From assembly GCA_002731375.1 (NCBI GenBank), contig PCBT01000092.1:1319-35610 (forward strand): a stretch of DNA of 34,292 nucleotides, written 5' to 3'. Below the pieces are notes generated by a model. The model searched no databases, had not been told where the DNA came from, and was given only the letters and a program-made list of their open reading frames with translations. Source of the DNA: Rhodospirillaceae bacterium. GTDB taxonomy: Bacteria > Pseudomonadota > Alphaproteobacteria > GCA-2731375. Numbering within the stretch: position 1 is the stretch's first letter; each line of letters starts with the position of its first letter. The position numbers were made by a program, and so were the translations under genes. Below are positions 16,965 to 24,990 of this stretch, piece by piece.

Positions 16965-18242
16965 ATGGATAGGATTCCAATAAGCCAGGATATCGCCGGC
17001 TGTTTGCAGCTGGCGGGGTTGAGCCAGGACGACTTGGTGCCATTGTTGCGGCAATGCGAAGCCACACGGTCACGTTTGCGCGATGATCTAGCGGCTGAGC
17101 CAGGCAGCTTGGCACCGCTGGCGATAGCCCGACGGCGCGATGATTTGGCTGCCCTGGAGCAAATCGCCCGGGATTGGCGCCAGCGGTTCCGCCGGGTGGT
17201 GCTTTTCGGCACCGGTGGCTCCGCACTCAGTGCCCGTACCTTGGCCGCGCTTGCCTCCGACGATGGACCGGAACTGTGCGTGCCCGATAATCTTGATCCG
17301 GATCTGATGACGGCTGTCTTGGCACCCGATCAACTTTCCCACACGGGGTTCTTGTTGATTTCCAAATCGGGGAGTACGGGGGAAACCTTGGCGCAAGCCT
17401 TGACGGCAGTCTCTGCCGTGCGGGAACATTTGGGCCGGGACGGGATGGCGGGGCGTTTTTTGGCTATAACCGAGCCCGGCGAAGGCCCCTTGCGCCGGTT
17501 AGCTGCGGATATTGGCGCGCCGGTATTGGACTATGACCCAAATATTGGCGGACGATTTTCAGTGCTCTCGCTGGTTGGGATGCTGCCTGCGATGATCCTG
17601 GGTCTCGATGCCGCTGCGGTACGGGATGGCGCCCATGCGGTCTTGGACCATGCCTTGGAGACAATTGATAGTCCTCCGGCGGTTGGTGCTGCCATGCAGG
17701 TTGCTCTGTTGCGTAAGGGCTTGAGCCAGTCGGTGTTGCTGGCATATAGCGGACGCTTGAAGCCGTTCGCCAGGTGGTACCGCCAACTTTGGGCGGAAAG
17801 TCTGGGCAAGAATGGTCAGGGCACCACGCCCATTGATGCCTTGGGACCGGTTGATCAGCATAGCCAGTTGCAGCTTTATCTTGATGGCCCGCGGGACAAG
17901 CAGTTCACCGTGCTAACCCTTGATCAGGCTGGACGGGGCCCCATAATTGATGCGGCTCTGGCCAAGTCCCTGGAACAAGATTATTTGGCCGGGCGGACGA
18001 TCGGTGACTTGATCGCGGCCATGCAGACGGCTACGGCGGAAACCCTTGAAAAGCATGGCCGGCCCGTGCGCCGATTGACGGCGGCAACATTGGATGAGGT
18101 GACGTTGGGCGCTTTATTCATGCATTTCATGCTGGAAACCTTGTTCGCCGCTGATCTGGTGGGTGTCAGTGCCTTTGGCCAGCCGGCGGTGGAGGAGAGC
18201 AAGGTGCTGGCCCGGCAATATCTCAGGGACAGCGCGCCGTGA
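16965..18242 (+). CDS. pgi: Glucose-6-phosphate isomerase-like protein (short form)
   Basis: Sugar isomerase-fold protein of the phosphoglucose isomerase superfamily, which interconverts glucose 6-phosphate and fructose 6-phosphate. At 425 residues it is clearly shorter than the 550-residue E. coli enzyme but close to short bacterial forms. Seen in order: the sugar-phosphate-binding [11 protein letters not shown] (about 84-94), [12 protein letters not shown] (about 131-142), [12 protein letters not shown] (about 281-292) with the active-site Glu, and [16 protein letters not shown] (about 300-315) with the catalytic His. Its stop overlaps the GTG start of mutL by 3 bases, so it is coupled to DNA repair only by position. 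Another sugar-phosphate substrate is possible. Confidence 0.85.
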   Translation: MDRIPISQDIAGCLQLAGLSQDDLVPLLRQCEATRSRLRDDLAAEPGSLAPLAIARRRDDLAALEQIARDWRQRFRRVVLFGTGGSALSARTLAALASDDGPELCVPDNLDPDLMTAVLAPDQLSHTGFLLISKSGSTGETLAQALTAVSAVREHLGRDGMAGRFLAITEPGEGPLRRLAADIGAPVLDYDPNIGGRFSVLSLVGMLPAMILGLDAAAVRDGAHAVLDHALETIDSPPAVGAAMQVALLRKGLSQSVLLAYSGRLKPFARWYRQLWAESLGKNGQGTTPIDALGPVDQHSQLQLYLDGPRDKQFTVLTLDQAGRGPIIDAALAKSLEQDYLAGRTIGDLIAAMQTATAETLEKHGRPVRRLTAATLDEVTLGALFMHFMLETLFAADLVGVSAFGQPAVEESKVLARQYLRDSAP

Positions 18243-20023
18243 ACCATCTGCGCCGCCTGCCGGAGGTTATGGTCAACCGCATCGCCGCCGGTGAGGTAGT
18301 GGAACGGCCTGCCTCCGCCTTGAAGGAATTGGTGGAAAACGCAATCGATGCGGGTGCGACGCAGATTGACATTGTTTTGCTGAACGGTGGCCGGCAACTG
18401 ATATCGGTCACCGACAATGGGTCCGGCATGGGGCCGGACGATTTGGCCCTGGCGGTGGAGCGCCACGCCACATCGAAACTGCCTGACGAGGATCTTTTAC
18501 ATATCGAATGGCTGGGTTTTCGCGGCGAAGCGTTGCCTTCCATCGGTGCCGTCGCCCGGCTGAGCATTGCCTCGCGGACCCATGATGCTGATGAGGCCTG
18601 GTGTATCAATGTTGATGGCGGCGAGGTCAGCGGCGTGACACCAGCGTCCCTGGCGCCGGGCAGTCGGGTCGAAGTGCGTGATTTGTTCTTCGCGACCCCG
18701 GCGCGGTTGAAGTTTCTCAAAACGCCGCGCACTGAATTTCAGCACGCCGCCGATACGGTGAAACGGCTGGCCATGGTACGGCCCTATATTGCCTTTACCC
18801 TCTCGGATGGGGAGCGGCGCAGCCTGGATCTCAGCATCAGCGGTGGCGATCTGTTCGATGCCTGCCTGGCCCGCCTGGGGGCGGTCATGGGGCGGGAATT
18901 TGCCGACAATGCCCTTGCCATAGATGCGGAACGGGAAGGTCTTCGCCTGACCGGTTATGCCGGCCTGCCGACCCTGAACCGTGCCAATAACCGTATGCAG
19001 TATCTGTTCGTCAATGGCCGACCGGTGCGAGATCGCTTATTGGCCGGCGCCTTGCGAGTCGGCTATATGGGTGTTCTAGCTCATGACCGCTACGCTATGG
19101 CGGCGCTGTTTCTCGATGTGCCGGCTGAACTGGTGGATGTCAATGTGCATCCTATGAAGACGGAGGTGCGTTTTCGCGATCCCGGTCTGGTGCGTGGTTT
19201 GCTGGTTTCGGCCTTGCACCATGCCCTGGCCGGCGCCGGACACCGGAGCTCTTCCACCATCAGTGCGATGGCTCTGGGCCGGGCACATGAAGGGAGCCTT
19301 AATCTGCCCTATCGCCAGCCTGTTGGCCACGGCAATGTGGGCCTGATGGAGGCCGCCACCGCATTCCAGGCGCCTTTAGCCCACGCCACTGAACCCTCGG
19401 CCCGCGTGGAGGCAATGGAAGACGATGTGGTTGCTGCCAATGATTACCCCTTGGGCGTGGCGCGGGGACAATTGCACGAAACCTACATTGTGGCGCAAAC
19501 CGCAAATGGCATTGTCATCGTGGATCAGCATGCGGCCCATGAACGTCTGGTGATGGAACGCATGCGGGCGCAGCTGGACGCCAATGGCGTGGCCGGACAG
19601 ATGTTGTTGCTGCCCGAGGTCGTAGAACTGAATGACGACGGCGCCCAGCGCCTGGCCGCGCGTGCTGTGGAACTGGCTGAACTAGGCCTGGTTTTTGAAG
19701 CCTTTGGCAATGGTGCCATCGTGGTGCGCGAGGTTCCGGCCCTATTGGGGGAGAGCGACGTGCAGGGCCTGATCCGTGACCTGGCCGACGAATTGGCCGA
19801 AATGGACCAGGCCTTGGCCCTGCGTGAGCGTCTGGACCAGGTATGTGCGTCCATGGCCTGTCATGGGAGTGTCCGGGCCGGTCGCCGTTTGACTGTCGAG
19901 GAAATGAACGCGCTGTTGCGGGAGATGGAACGCACGCCGCGTTCGGGACAATGCAGCCATGGCCGGCCCACATATGTGGAATTGCAGTTGGGCGATATAG
20001 AAAGCCTGTTTGGCCGCCGCTGA
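18239..20023 (+). CDS. mutL: DNA mismatch repair protein MutL with endonuclease motif
   Basis: ATPase and endonuclease that links mismatch recognition by MutS to strand removal. The N-terminal GHKL ATPase motifs are [12 protein letters not shown] (about 32-43), DNGSGM (about 60) and [16 protein letters not shown] (about 98-113). The C-terminal half has the DQHA(x)2E(x)4E metal-binding nicking motif at 429-440, with [12 protein letters not shown] and CSHGRPT further on. This marks a self-nicking MutL, as in bacteria without MutH. The length is 594 residues. It starts at GTG 18239, overlapping the upstream stop. Its TGA (20021-20023) abuts the rsmD stop (20024-20026) on the other strand with no base between. 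Confidence 0.96.
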   Translation: MNHLRRLPEVMVNRIAAGEVVERPASALKELVENAIDAGATQIDIVLLNGGRQLISVTDNGSGMGPDDLALAVERHATSKLPDEDLLHIEWLGFRGEALPSIGAVARLSIASRTHDADEAWCINVDGGEVSGVTPASLAPGSRVEVRDLFFATPARLKFLKTPRTEFQHAADTVKRLAMVRPYIAFTLSDGERRSLDLSISGGDLFDACLARLGAVMGREFADNALAIDAEREGLRLTGYAGLPTLNRANNRMQYLFVNGRPVRDRLLAGALRVGYMGVLAHDRYAMAALFLDVPAELVDVNVHPMKTEVRFRDPGLVRGLLVSALHHALAGAGHRSSSTISAMALGRAHEGSLNLPYRQPVGHGNVGLMEAATAFQAPLAHATEPSARVEAMEDDVVAANDYPLGVARGQLHETYIVAQTANGIVIVDQHAAHERLVMERMRAQLDANGVAGQMLLLPEVVELNDDGAQRLAARAVELAELGLVFEAFGNGAIVVREVPALLGESDVQGLIRDLADELAEMDQALALRERLDQVCASMACHGSVRAGRRLTVEEMNALLREMERTPRSGQCSHGRPTYVELQLGDIESLFGRR

Positions 20024-20590
20024 TTAGTTATCCCAGCACAGAAACACGATGCGCGCGGCACCGTAGGTTCGCTTATCAAGGACCGTAAAGCTGGTGCCGG
20101 CTTCAAACGGCTCCTTTTTGGCCAGCTCGATGCAACAGATGGCGCCTGCGCGTAACCAACCTAAATCAGCCAGGGCGCGTAGAGAGGGCTCAGATCGCCC
20201 GGTACGGTATGGTGCATCCATCAAGACGAGGTCAAAACCATCGCGGGCCTGTCCGGGCCGGATGGCATCGCGGATCAGAACGCTGACCTGATCTGCCTCG
20301 TCCATGTCCCTTGCCGTTTCCCGGATCGCCCGTGCCGCCACACGGTCTTGCTCCAGAAAACAGACTGACGCCGCACCCCTGGACAGTGCTTCCAACCCAA
20401 GGGCACCGGTGCCTGCAAAGACATCCAGGACGGCCAGGCCCTGGGGCATGGGGCCGTCCGGGCCGGCGTAATCCCCGTGGGAGAGAATATTGAACATCGC
20501 CTCCCGCGCCCGGTCCGAAGTTGGGCGGATCACCATGCCCGCAGGCCCGTTCAGGCGCCGTCCCTTGTGTTTGCCGCTAACAATTCGCAT
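20024..20590 (-). CDS. rsmD: 16S rRNA (guanine-966 N2)-methyltransferase RsmD
   Basis: Methylates G966 of 16S rRNA in the small ribosomal subunit. The 188-residue protein opens with MRIVSGKHKGRRL and PTSDRAREAMFNIL (about 27-40), typical for RsmD. It has the SAM-binding motif VFAGTGALGLEALSRGA (about 57-73). Motif IV, normally DPPY, reads DAPYRTG (about 124-130). This is a small deviation in the target-base pocket and is not expected to abolish activity. It is convergent with mutL at zero distance, and its start is 52 bp from the divergent dehydrogenase gene. Confidence 0.92.
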   Translation of the reverse strand: MRIVSGKHKGRRLNGPAGMVIRPTSDRAREAMFNILSHGDYAGPDGPMPQGLAVLDVFAGTGALGLEALSRGAASVCFLEQDRVAARAIRETARDMDEADQVSVLIRDAIRPGQARDGFDLVLMDAPYRTGRSEPSLRALADLGWLRAGAICCIELAKKEPFEAGTSFTVLDKRTYGAARIVFLCWDN

Positions 20591-20642
20591 GTTCGTTTTC
20601 TTTTCCTATTCCGCACCGCGCGTGTTGGTTATCCTAACCGGC

Positions 20643-21497
20643 ATGAGCCAGGTTGGAAGTGGAGATCTCGTGGTGACAAGGCAGACCATTGGTTTTATCG
20701 GGCTGGGTGATATGGGCCAGCCTATGGCGGCGCGGCTGCTCGGCGCGGGGTTTCCGGTCGTTAGTCACGCCCATCGGCGCCGCGAGGCGATCGAAACCTT
20801 AAAACGCCTGGGCCTTGAAGAGGTGGCCAATGCCCACGCAGTGGGTGAGCGAGCCGACATAGTGATGACCGTTGTGACGGACGAGGCACAGACAGATACG
20901 GTTCTCCGCGGATCGAAAGGCGCCTTGGCGGCAATGGCGCCGGGCGGGGCCGTGATTGTCATGAGCACTCTGGCTCCAAAATATTGTCAAGATCTGGCGG
21001 CGGAGGCCACCAGCAAGGAAATCGCCGTGCTGGATTGCCCGGTCAGCGGCGGCACCATGGGCGCGGCACAAGGCACGTTGTCTATGTTGACAGGCGGCAG
21101 TGGGGCGGCGGTGGAACAATGTCGTGAGGCCTTGGAGTCCATGGGCCGAATATTTCATTGCGGTGACATTGGCATGGGCCAAGTGGCCAAGCTGGCCAAC
21201 AATAGCATACTTTTTGGTTGCGCTGGTTTGCTCTGGGAAGCGCGGAAGCTAGCCAAGGCTCATGGCATGGTGCCCGAGGCATTGATGGAGATATTGGGGA
21301 CTTCGACTGGCAATACCTTTATGGGTGAAAATTGGGATTTCTTTTCCGATCCTGGTATGTGGCCGCATTTCATTTCGATGATCGCCAAGGATACCGCGCT
21401 TGCCATACGTGCCGGGGATGATGCCGGAACACCTATGCTAATGACGCGGCAGACACGCGCCCTGGATTGGCAGTCCGTCCGGGACGGGCCTGATTGA
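20643..21497 (+). CDS. NAD(P)-dependent 3-hydroxyisobutyrate dehydrogenase-family oxidoreductase
   Basis: Beta-hydroxyacid dehydrogenase of about 284 residues. The N-terminal Rossmann motif IGFIGLGDMGQPMA appears near residue 16, the substrate-binding segment DCPVSGGTMGAAQGTL near 130, and the catalytic-lysine segment GQVAKLANN near 179. The natural substrate (3-hydroxyisobutyrate, tartronate semialdehyde, other) cannot be told. The start is uncertain. ATG 20643 has no clear ribosome binding site. GTG at 20670 or 20673 follows GGAAGTGGAG and would remove about 10 unconserved residues. An upstream ATG at 20490 lies inside rsmD and is rejected. Confidence 0.87.
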   Translation: MSQVGSGDLVVTRQTIGFIGLGDMGQPMAARLLGAGFPVVSHAHRRREAIETLKRLGLEEVANAHAVGERADIVMTVVTDEAQTDTVLRGSKGALAAMAPGGAVIVMSTLAPKYCQDLAAEATSKEIAVLDCPVSGGTMGAAQGTLSMLTGGSGAAVEQCREALESMGRIFHCGDIGMGQVAKLANNSILFGCAGLLWEARKLAKAHGMVPEALMEILGTSTGNTFMGENWDFFSDPGMWPHFISMIAKDTALAIRAGDDAGTPMLMTRQTRALDWQSVRDGPD

Positions 21498-21525
21498 GGC
21501 TGCGTTACTTTTTCTTTTTTTGGGC

Positions 21526-22344
21526 CTATTTTCTTGCTGGCTGCTTCTTTTGGGGCCGTTTCGCATCGCCCTCTGTCGCGGCCAGGCCAAAGCGGGCGGC
21601 GTTGCCACCCAACTGATCACGCAGAACACGTCGGGGCACCGCCGAGACCTCATCACGGGACAGATCACCCAATTGAAACGGGCCGTAGGAGAGCCGAAAC
21701 AAGCGTGTGACCTGCAGATCAAGATGTTCCATGACACGGCGGATTTCCCGGTTCTTGCCCTCCGTCAAGGATAGGCTGAGCCATGAATTGCCGCGCTGGG
21801 TGCTGTCCAAGGTGGCTTCGATCCCGCCATACGAGATACCGTCAATTCGCACACCGCCGGCCAAACGGGTTAGGGATTTTTCATTCACTGTGCCATGTAC
21901 CCGGACTCGATAGCGCCGCCGCCAACCAGTGCTGGGCAGCTCGAGAAAGCGGGCCAGATCGCCATCGTTGGTTAACAGCAACAGACCCTCGGTATTCAGA
22001 TCCAGACGTCCTACGGACAAGACGCGAGGTAGGTCATCGGGCAGCTTCTCGAAAACCGTGGCCCGACCCTCGGGATCATTGTTGGTAGTCAGCAGCCCCT
22101 TGGGCTTGTGATAGCGCCACAGCTTGGTTGGCTCGGCCCCCGCTAGGGGAATGCCATCCACCTCGATACGGCTTTTGGTTGTTACCACACAGGCAGGTGT
22201 TTCAAGGATTTTGCCATTGACCTTGACCCGGCCGGCGGTAATCCAGCGTTCCGCCTCTCGTCGGGAACATAATCCCGCACGTGCCAAGCGCTTGGCTATC
22301 CGTTCACCGTCTTCGGGCTTGACCGTTTTTGTATTGCTGCTCAT
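21526..22344 (-). CDS. RluB/RsuA-type 23S rRNA pseudouridine synthase
   Basis: Ribosomal RNA pseudouridine synthase of the RsuA/RluB/RluE/RluF group, 272 residues. The N-terminal S4 RNA-binding domain is seen as RIAKRLARAGLCSRREAERWI (residues 15-35). The catalytic motif VGRLDLNTEGLLLLTNDGDL has the active aspartate in RLD at about residue 118. The GKNREIRR segment near 200 is also typical. RluB (U2605 of 23S rRNA) is the likeliest assignment, but sequence alone does not separate RluB from its relatives. The last 20 residues are basic. After the TAG the same frame continues for six codons rich in lysine to a TAA. Its start is only 9 bp from the divergent tadA start. Confidence 0.88.
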   Translation of the reverse strand: MSSNTKTVKPEDGERIAKRLARAGLCSRREAERWITAGRVKVNGKILETPACVVTTKSRIEVDGIPLAGAEPTKLWRYHKPKGLLTTNNDPEGRATVFEKLPDDLPRVLSVGRLDLNTEGLLLLTNDGDLARFLELPSTGWRRRYRVRVHGTVNEKSLTRLAGGVRIDGISYGGIEATLDSTQRGNSWLSLSLTEGKNREIRRVMEHLDLQVTRLFRLSYGPFQLGDLSRDEVSAVPRRVLRDQLGGNAARFGLAATEGDAKRPQKKQPARK

Positions 22345-22353
22345 GGTGGCAAC

Positions 22354-22815
22354 ATGCCCATTCAGCCCACGAAATCAACCTTCATGAACCTGGCACTGGA
22401 CGAAGCCCGTGCGGCGGGGGCACGGGACGAGGTGCCGATCGGCGCCGTGCTGGTTGATGGTGTTGGAAATATTCTGGCCCGGGCGGGCAACCGCACCGAG
22501 GCGGGATCTGATCCCACGGCCCACGCCGAGATGGAGGTGATCCGCCAGGCCTGTAATTTGCGTGGCGCGGCTCGCCTGCCGGGTTGCGCCCTTTACGTCA
22601 CCCTGGAGCCGTGTCCCATGTGCGCTACGGCGATTTCTTTTGCCCGTCTGGCGCGTCTGTACTACGCCGCCCCGGACCCCAAGGGGGGTGGGGTCGAGCA
22701 CGGGCCTAGAATTTTTCACCAACCCAGCTGCCATTATCGGCCCGAGCTTTATCCGGGTATTGGCGAAGGCGAGGCAGCGGCATTATTGCGCGCCTTCTTC
22801 CAGGCGCGGCGCTAA
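22354..22815 (+). CDS. tadA: tRNA-specific adenosine deaminase TadA (cytidine/deoxycytidylate deaminase fold)
   Basis: Zinc deaminase that converts A34 of tRNA-Arg(ACG) to inosine, widening codon reading. The 153-residue protein has the zinc and proton-shuttle motifs HAE (57-59) and PCPMC (86-90) in the TadA spacing. EVPIGAVLVDG (26-36) and the ARLARLYYAAPDPKGGG region (about 97-113) agree with TadA rather than guanine or cytosine deaminases. The start at 22354 has GGTGG upstream; ATG 22384 is an alternative that removes a ten-residue N-terminal stretch. Start codons of tadA and the pseudouridine synthase lie 9 bp apart, so their promoters must lie inside each other's coding sequence. Confidence 0.9.
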   Translation: MPIQPTKSTFMNLALDEARAAGARDEVPIGAVLVDGVGNILARAGNRTEAGSDPTAHAEMEVIRQACNLRGAARLPGCALYVTLEPCPMCATAISFARLARLYYAAPDPKGGGVEHGPRIFHQPSCHYRPELYPGIGEGEAAALLRAFFQARR

Positions 22816-22889
22816 TCGGCTAACATCTTGACCTTGTCAGGGTGAGATGGGGGCGGCGCATTTGCAGTTGCTAGCGGGAGTGAGCAATA

Positions 22890-23282
22890 ATGACCCAACA
22901 GCTGATATGGCGCGACGACTATTTGATCGGGGTTGAGAAACTGGACTGGGAGCATCAGGATTTGTTCGAACGTCTGAACGAACTGCATGACGTCCTATCG
23001 GATAGTGACGATCCGGCGGCTATTGAGGCTTGTCTGGGTGAAATTCATGCCTGGCGGCATCTCATTTCGCGCTGGAAGAATAATACATATGGGCCAACAA
23101 ATTCGCCTATTACGACGTCCACAAGGAGGAACACGATAACTTCCTGGAAGTCACGGTCGAGCTTGCACTGAGCATCCTTGATAATCAGATCCCGAACGGC
23201 GGGATAACCTGGAATTCCAATTACAGGCCGGGTGATTAATCATATCATCACTTCGGACAAGGATCTGGCCACGGTAGGATGA
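22890..23282 (+). pseudogene. Bacteriohemerythrin pseudogene (two frameshifts and one nonsense codon)
   Basis: Oxygen-binding di-iron protein family. The intact ancestor would have had about 130 residues, the normal family length. The first part (22890 to about 23055) has the N-terminal WEHQDLF ligand helix. After about one lost base near 23055 the second frame carries SHFALEE, then an in-frame TAA (23081-23083), then WANKFAYYDVHKEEHDNF and ALSILDNQIPNGG. After about one extra base near 23210 the original frame returns with VINHIITSDKDLATVG and TGA 23280-23282. Between them the three parts supply all the expected His, Glu and Asp iron ligands. As written, translation from 22890 gives only a 93-residue product that loses most iron ligands. 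Confidence 0.85.
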
Positions 23283-23315
23283 TGATAATTTGTATGCAGT
23301 GGAGGTAGTCAGAGG

Positions 23316-23780
23316 ATGACGTCACAGGCAAAGCCGCGGGGCATGTATTTCGAGGATTTTGAGATCGGCATGGAATTGGTCACGCCGCGCCGGACCATTA
23401 CCCTGACCGATATTGTTAATTTCGCTTCGCTTTCAGGAGATTTCAACGCGCCCCATTGCGATCATGAATTCTGTAAGACCCAGCCCTATGGCGAACCCAT
23501 TGCCCATGGCCCCTTGGTCTGGGCCGTAGCGGGTGGGCTCAGCTATGCCTCCGGCATCAATGACGGCACCATCGTTGCCATGCTGGGAGTGGACGCCTGG
23601 CGCATCCATCTACCGGTCAAACATGGCGACACCATCCATGTGGTGCAGCGTGTAGAGTCCAAACGAGAGACCTCCAAGCCTGACAAGGGTATTGTCGAGT
23701 TCGACCGCGAGATCCGTAATCAACGGGATGAAGTGGTGCAATCCGCCAAGGGCACCAATATGTATCTTCGGCGGACCTAA
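23316..23780 (+). CDS. MaoC-family (R)-specific enoyl-CoA hydratase-like protein
   Basis: Single hot-dog-fold dehydratase of 154 residues. It would hydrate an enoyl-CoA or dehydrate a hydroxyacyl-CoA. The segment GDFNAPHCDHEFCK (about 42-55) contains the Asp and His pair typical of the hydratase 2 motif. AHGPLVWAVAGGL (about 64-76) forms the substrate tunnel helix. The start at 23316 has GGAGG at 23301-23305. The stop TAA (23778-23780) overlaps the stop of the convergent CaiB-like gene by 2 bases. Together with the neighbouring CoA-transferase and acyl-CoA dehydrogenases it suggests degradation of an organic acid through CoA thioesters. Confidence 0.9.
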   Translation: MTSQAKPRGMYFEDFEIGMELVTPRRTITLTDIVNFASLSGDFNAPHCDHEFCKTQPYGEPIAHGPLVWAVAGGLSYASGINDGTIVAMLGVDAWRIHLPVKHGDTIHVVQRVESKRETSKPDKGIVEFDREIRNQRDEVVQSAKGTNMYLRRT

Positions 23781-24982
23781 ATCACGCCGTTGGTTCGAAA
23801 GGCTACGATTTCATCGACGTCGTAGCCTGCTTCGCCCAAGATTTCCTCGGCATCGGCGCCAGGTGCCACGGGCGCGCGGTCAATGGAAGCGCCGCCATGG
23901 GCCAGACGAAAACCATTGGCCACCAGTTTCAGGGAGCCAAAGGGGCTTTCGACCGTTTGCAACACGTCCCGGTGTTCCAACTGCGGATGGTTGATGGCCT
24001 CCTTGAGATTGCGCACTTGGGAGGCAGGCGCGCCGGCCTCCGCCAGACGGGCCTCCCAGGTAGCGATATCGTCAGAGGCAAAGGCGGTCTCGATAATCTC
24101 CCGCAAGGCCGGTTCATGCTCGGTCCGGCCATGCCAGTCGGCGAAGCGTGGATCATCCAACAGTTCGGGCTGGCCGATCGCGCCCATCAAGGCTTGAAAC
24201 TGCTTCTCGGTATTTACCGCGAGGAGCAGATTATCGTCGCCTACCTTGAATAGATTGGCGGTGGGGCGGCGGCTGATGGCCTGGTTGCCATATTGGCCAT
24301 GGACGTGGCCGGTGGTGGTGTGCTCGCTGATCAAGGGAGAGAGAAACGCCAGAGTGGAATCCAGCATGGCCACGTCGATGCACTGTCCCTTGCCTGTATG
24401 GGTACGCTGAAACAGGGCGGAGGCAACGGCGAAGGCGGAGGTCATGCCCCCGATGGCATCGCAGACCGCGAACCCAGCGCGCGTCGGGCCAGTGCCTTCA
24501 TGCCCCGTAATGGACATGATGCCTGAGACCGCCTGGATACGGCCGTCATATGACGGCGTATTCCGCTCCGGTCCGTTCTGGCCGAAGCCGGAAACAGCGC
24601 AATAAATCAGCTGTGGATTAATGGCCGATAGCGCTTCATAACCGATGCCGAGGCGCTCCATCACGCCAGGCCGGAAGTTCTCCGTCACCACGTCGGCGTT
24701 CTTAACCAGACGCTTGACGATTTCCAGTGCTTTTGGGTCTTTCAGATCAAGGGCAATGTTCCGCTTGTTGGCATTAATCGCTAGCCAGCCTGGCGCCATG
24801 CCCCGGTCGCTCCATTCCCTGGACAAGGGCCCATTGCGCATTTCCTCGCCGCCGGGCCGTTCCACCTTGATCACGTCGGCGCCCAGGACAGCCAGTTGGT
24901 AACTGCCGAAAGGTCCGGCGAAGACCTGGGTGAAGTCGAGGACGCGGACGCCCTCGAACGGTTTCGCGGATGCTTCACTCAT
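23777..24982 (-). CDS. CaiB/BaiF family CoA-transferase (class III)
   Basis: Class III CoA-transferase of 401 residues. It moves CoA between an acyl-CoA donor and a carboxylic acid by way of an aspartyl-CoA thioester. The N-terminal segment VRVLDFTQVFAGPFGSYQLA (12-31) is strongly typical, as are VIKVERPGGEEMR, NKRNIALDLK and VTENFRPGVMERLGIGYE. The catalytic Asp is probably that in SYDGRIQAVSG (about 168). The start at 24982 follows GGAG in the end of the upstream gene; an in-frame extension to 25138 lies within that gene and is not conserved. It begins 8 nt after the stop of the probable selenoprotein gene, so the two form an operon. The substrate is unknown. Confidence 0.92.
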   Translation of the reverse strand: MSEASAKPFEGVRVLDFTQVFAGPFGSYQLAVLGADVIKVERPGGEEMRNGPLSREWSDRGMAPGWLAINANKRNIALDLKDPKALEIVKRLVKNADVVTENFRPGVMERLGIGYEALSAINPQLIYCAVSGFGQNGPERNTPSYDGRIQAVSGIMSITGHEGTGPTRAGFAVCDAIGGMTSAFAVASALFQRTHTGKGQCIDVAMLDSTLAFLSPLISEHTTTGHVHGQYGNQAISRRPTANLFKVGDDNLLLAVNTEKQFQALMGAIGQPELLDDPRFADWHGRTEHEPALREIIETAFASDDIATWEARLAEAGAPASQVRNLKEAINHPQLEHRDVLQTVESPFGSLKLVANGFRLAHGGASIDRAPVAPGADAEEILGEAGYDVDEIVAFRTNGVI

Positions 24983-24990
24983 AATGATAC

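Noticed and set aside
21473-21521. Hairpin at 21473-21489 plus T-run at 21509-21521 as a terminator for the dehydrogenase gene
   Set aside because: The T-run begins about 20 nt after the stem, too far for an intrinsic terminator. The T-run is better explained as lysine codons on the other strand.
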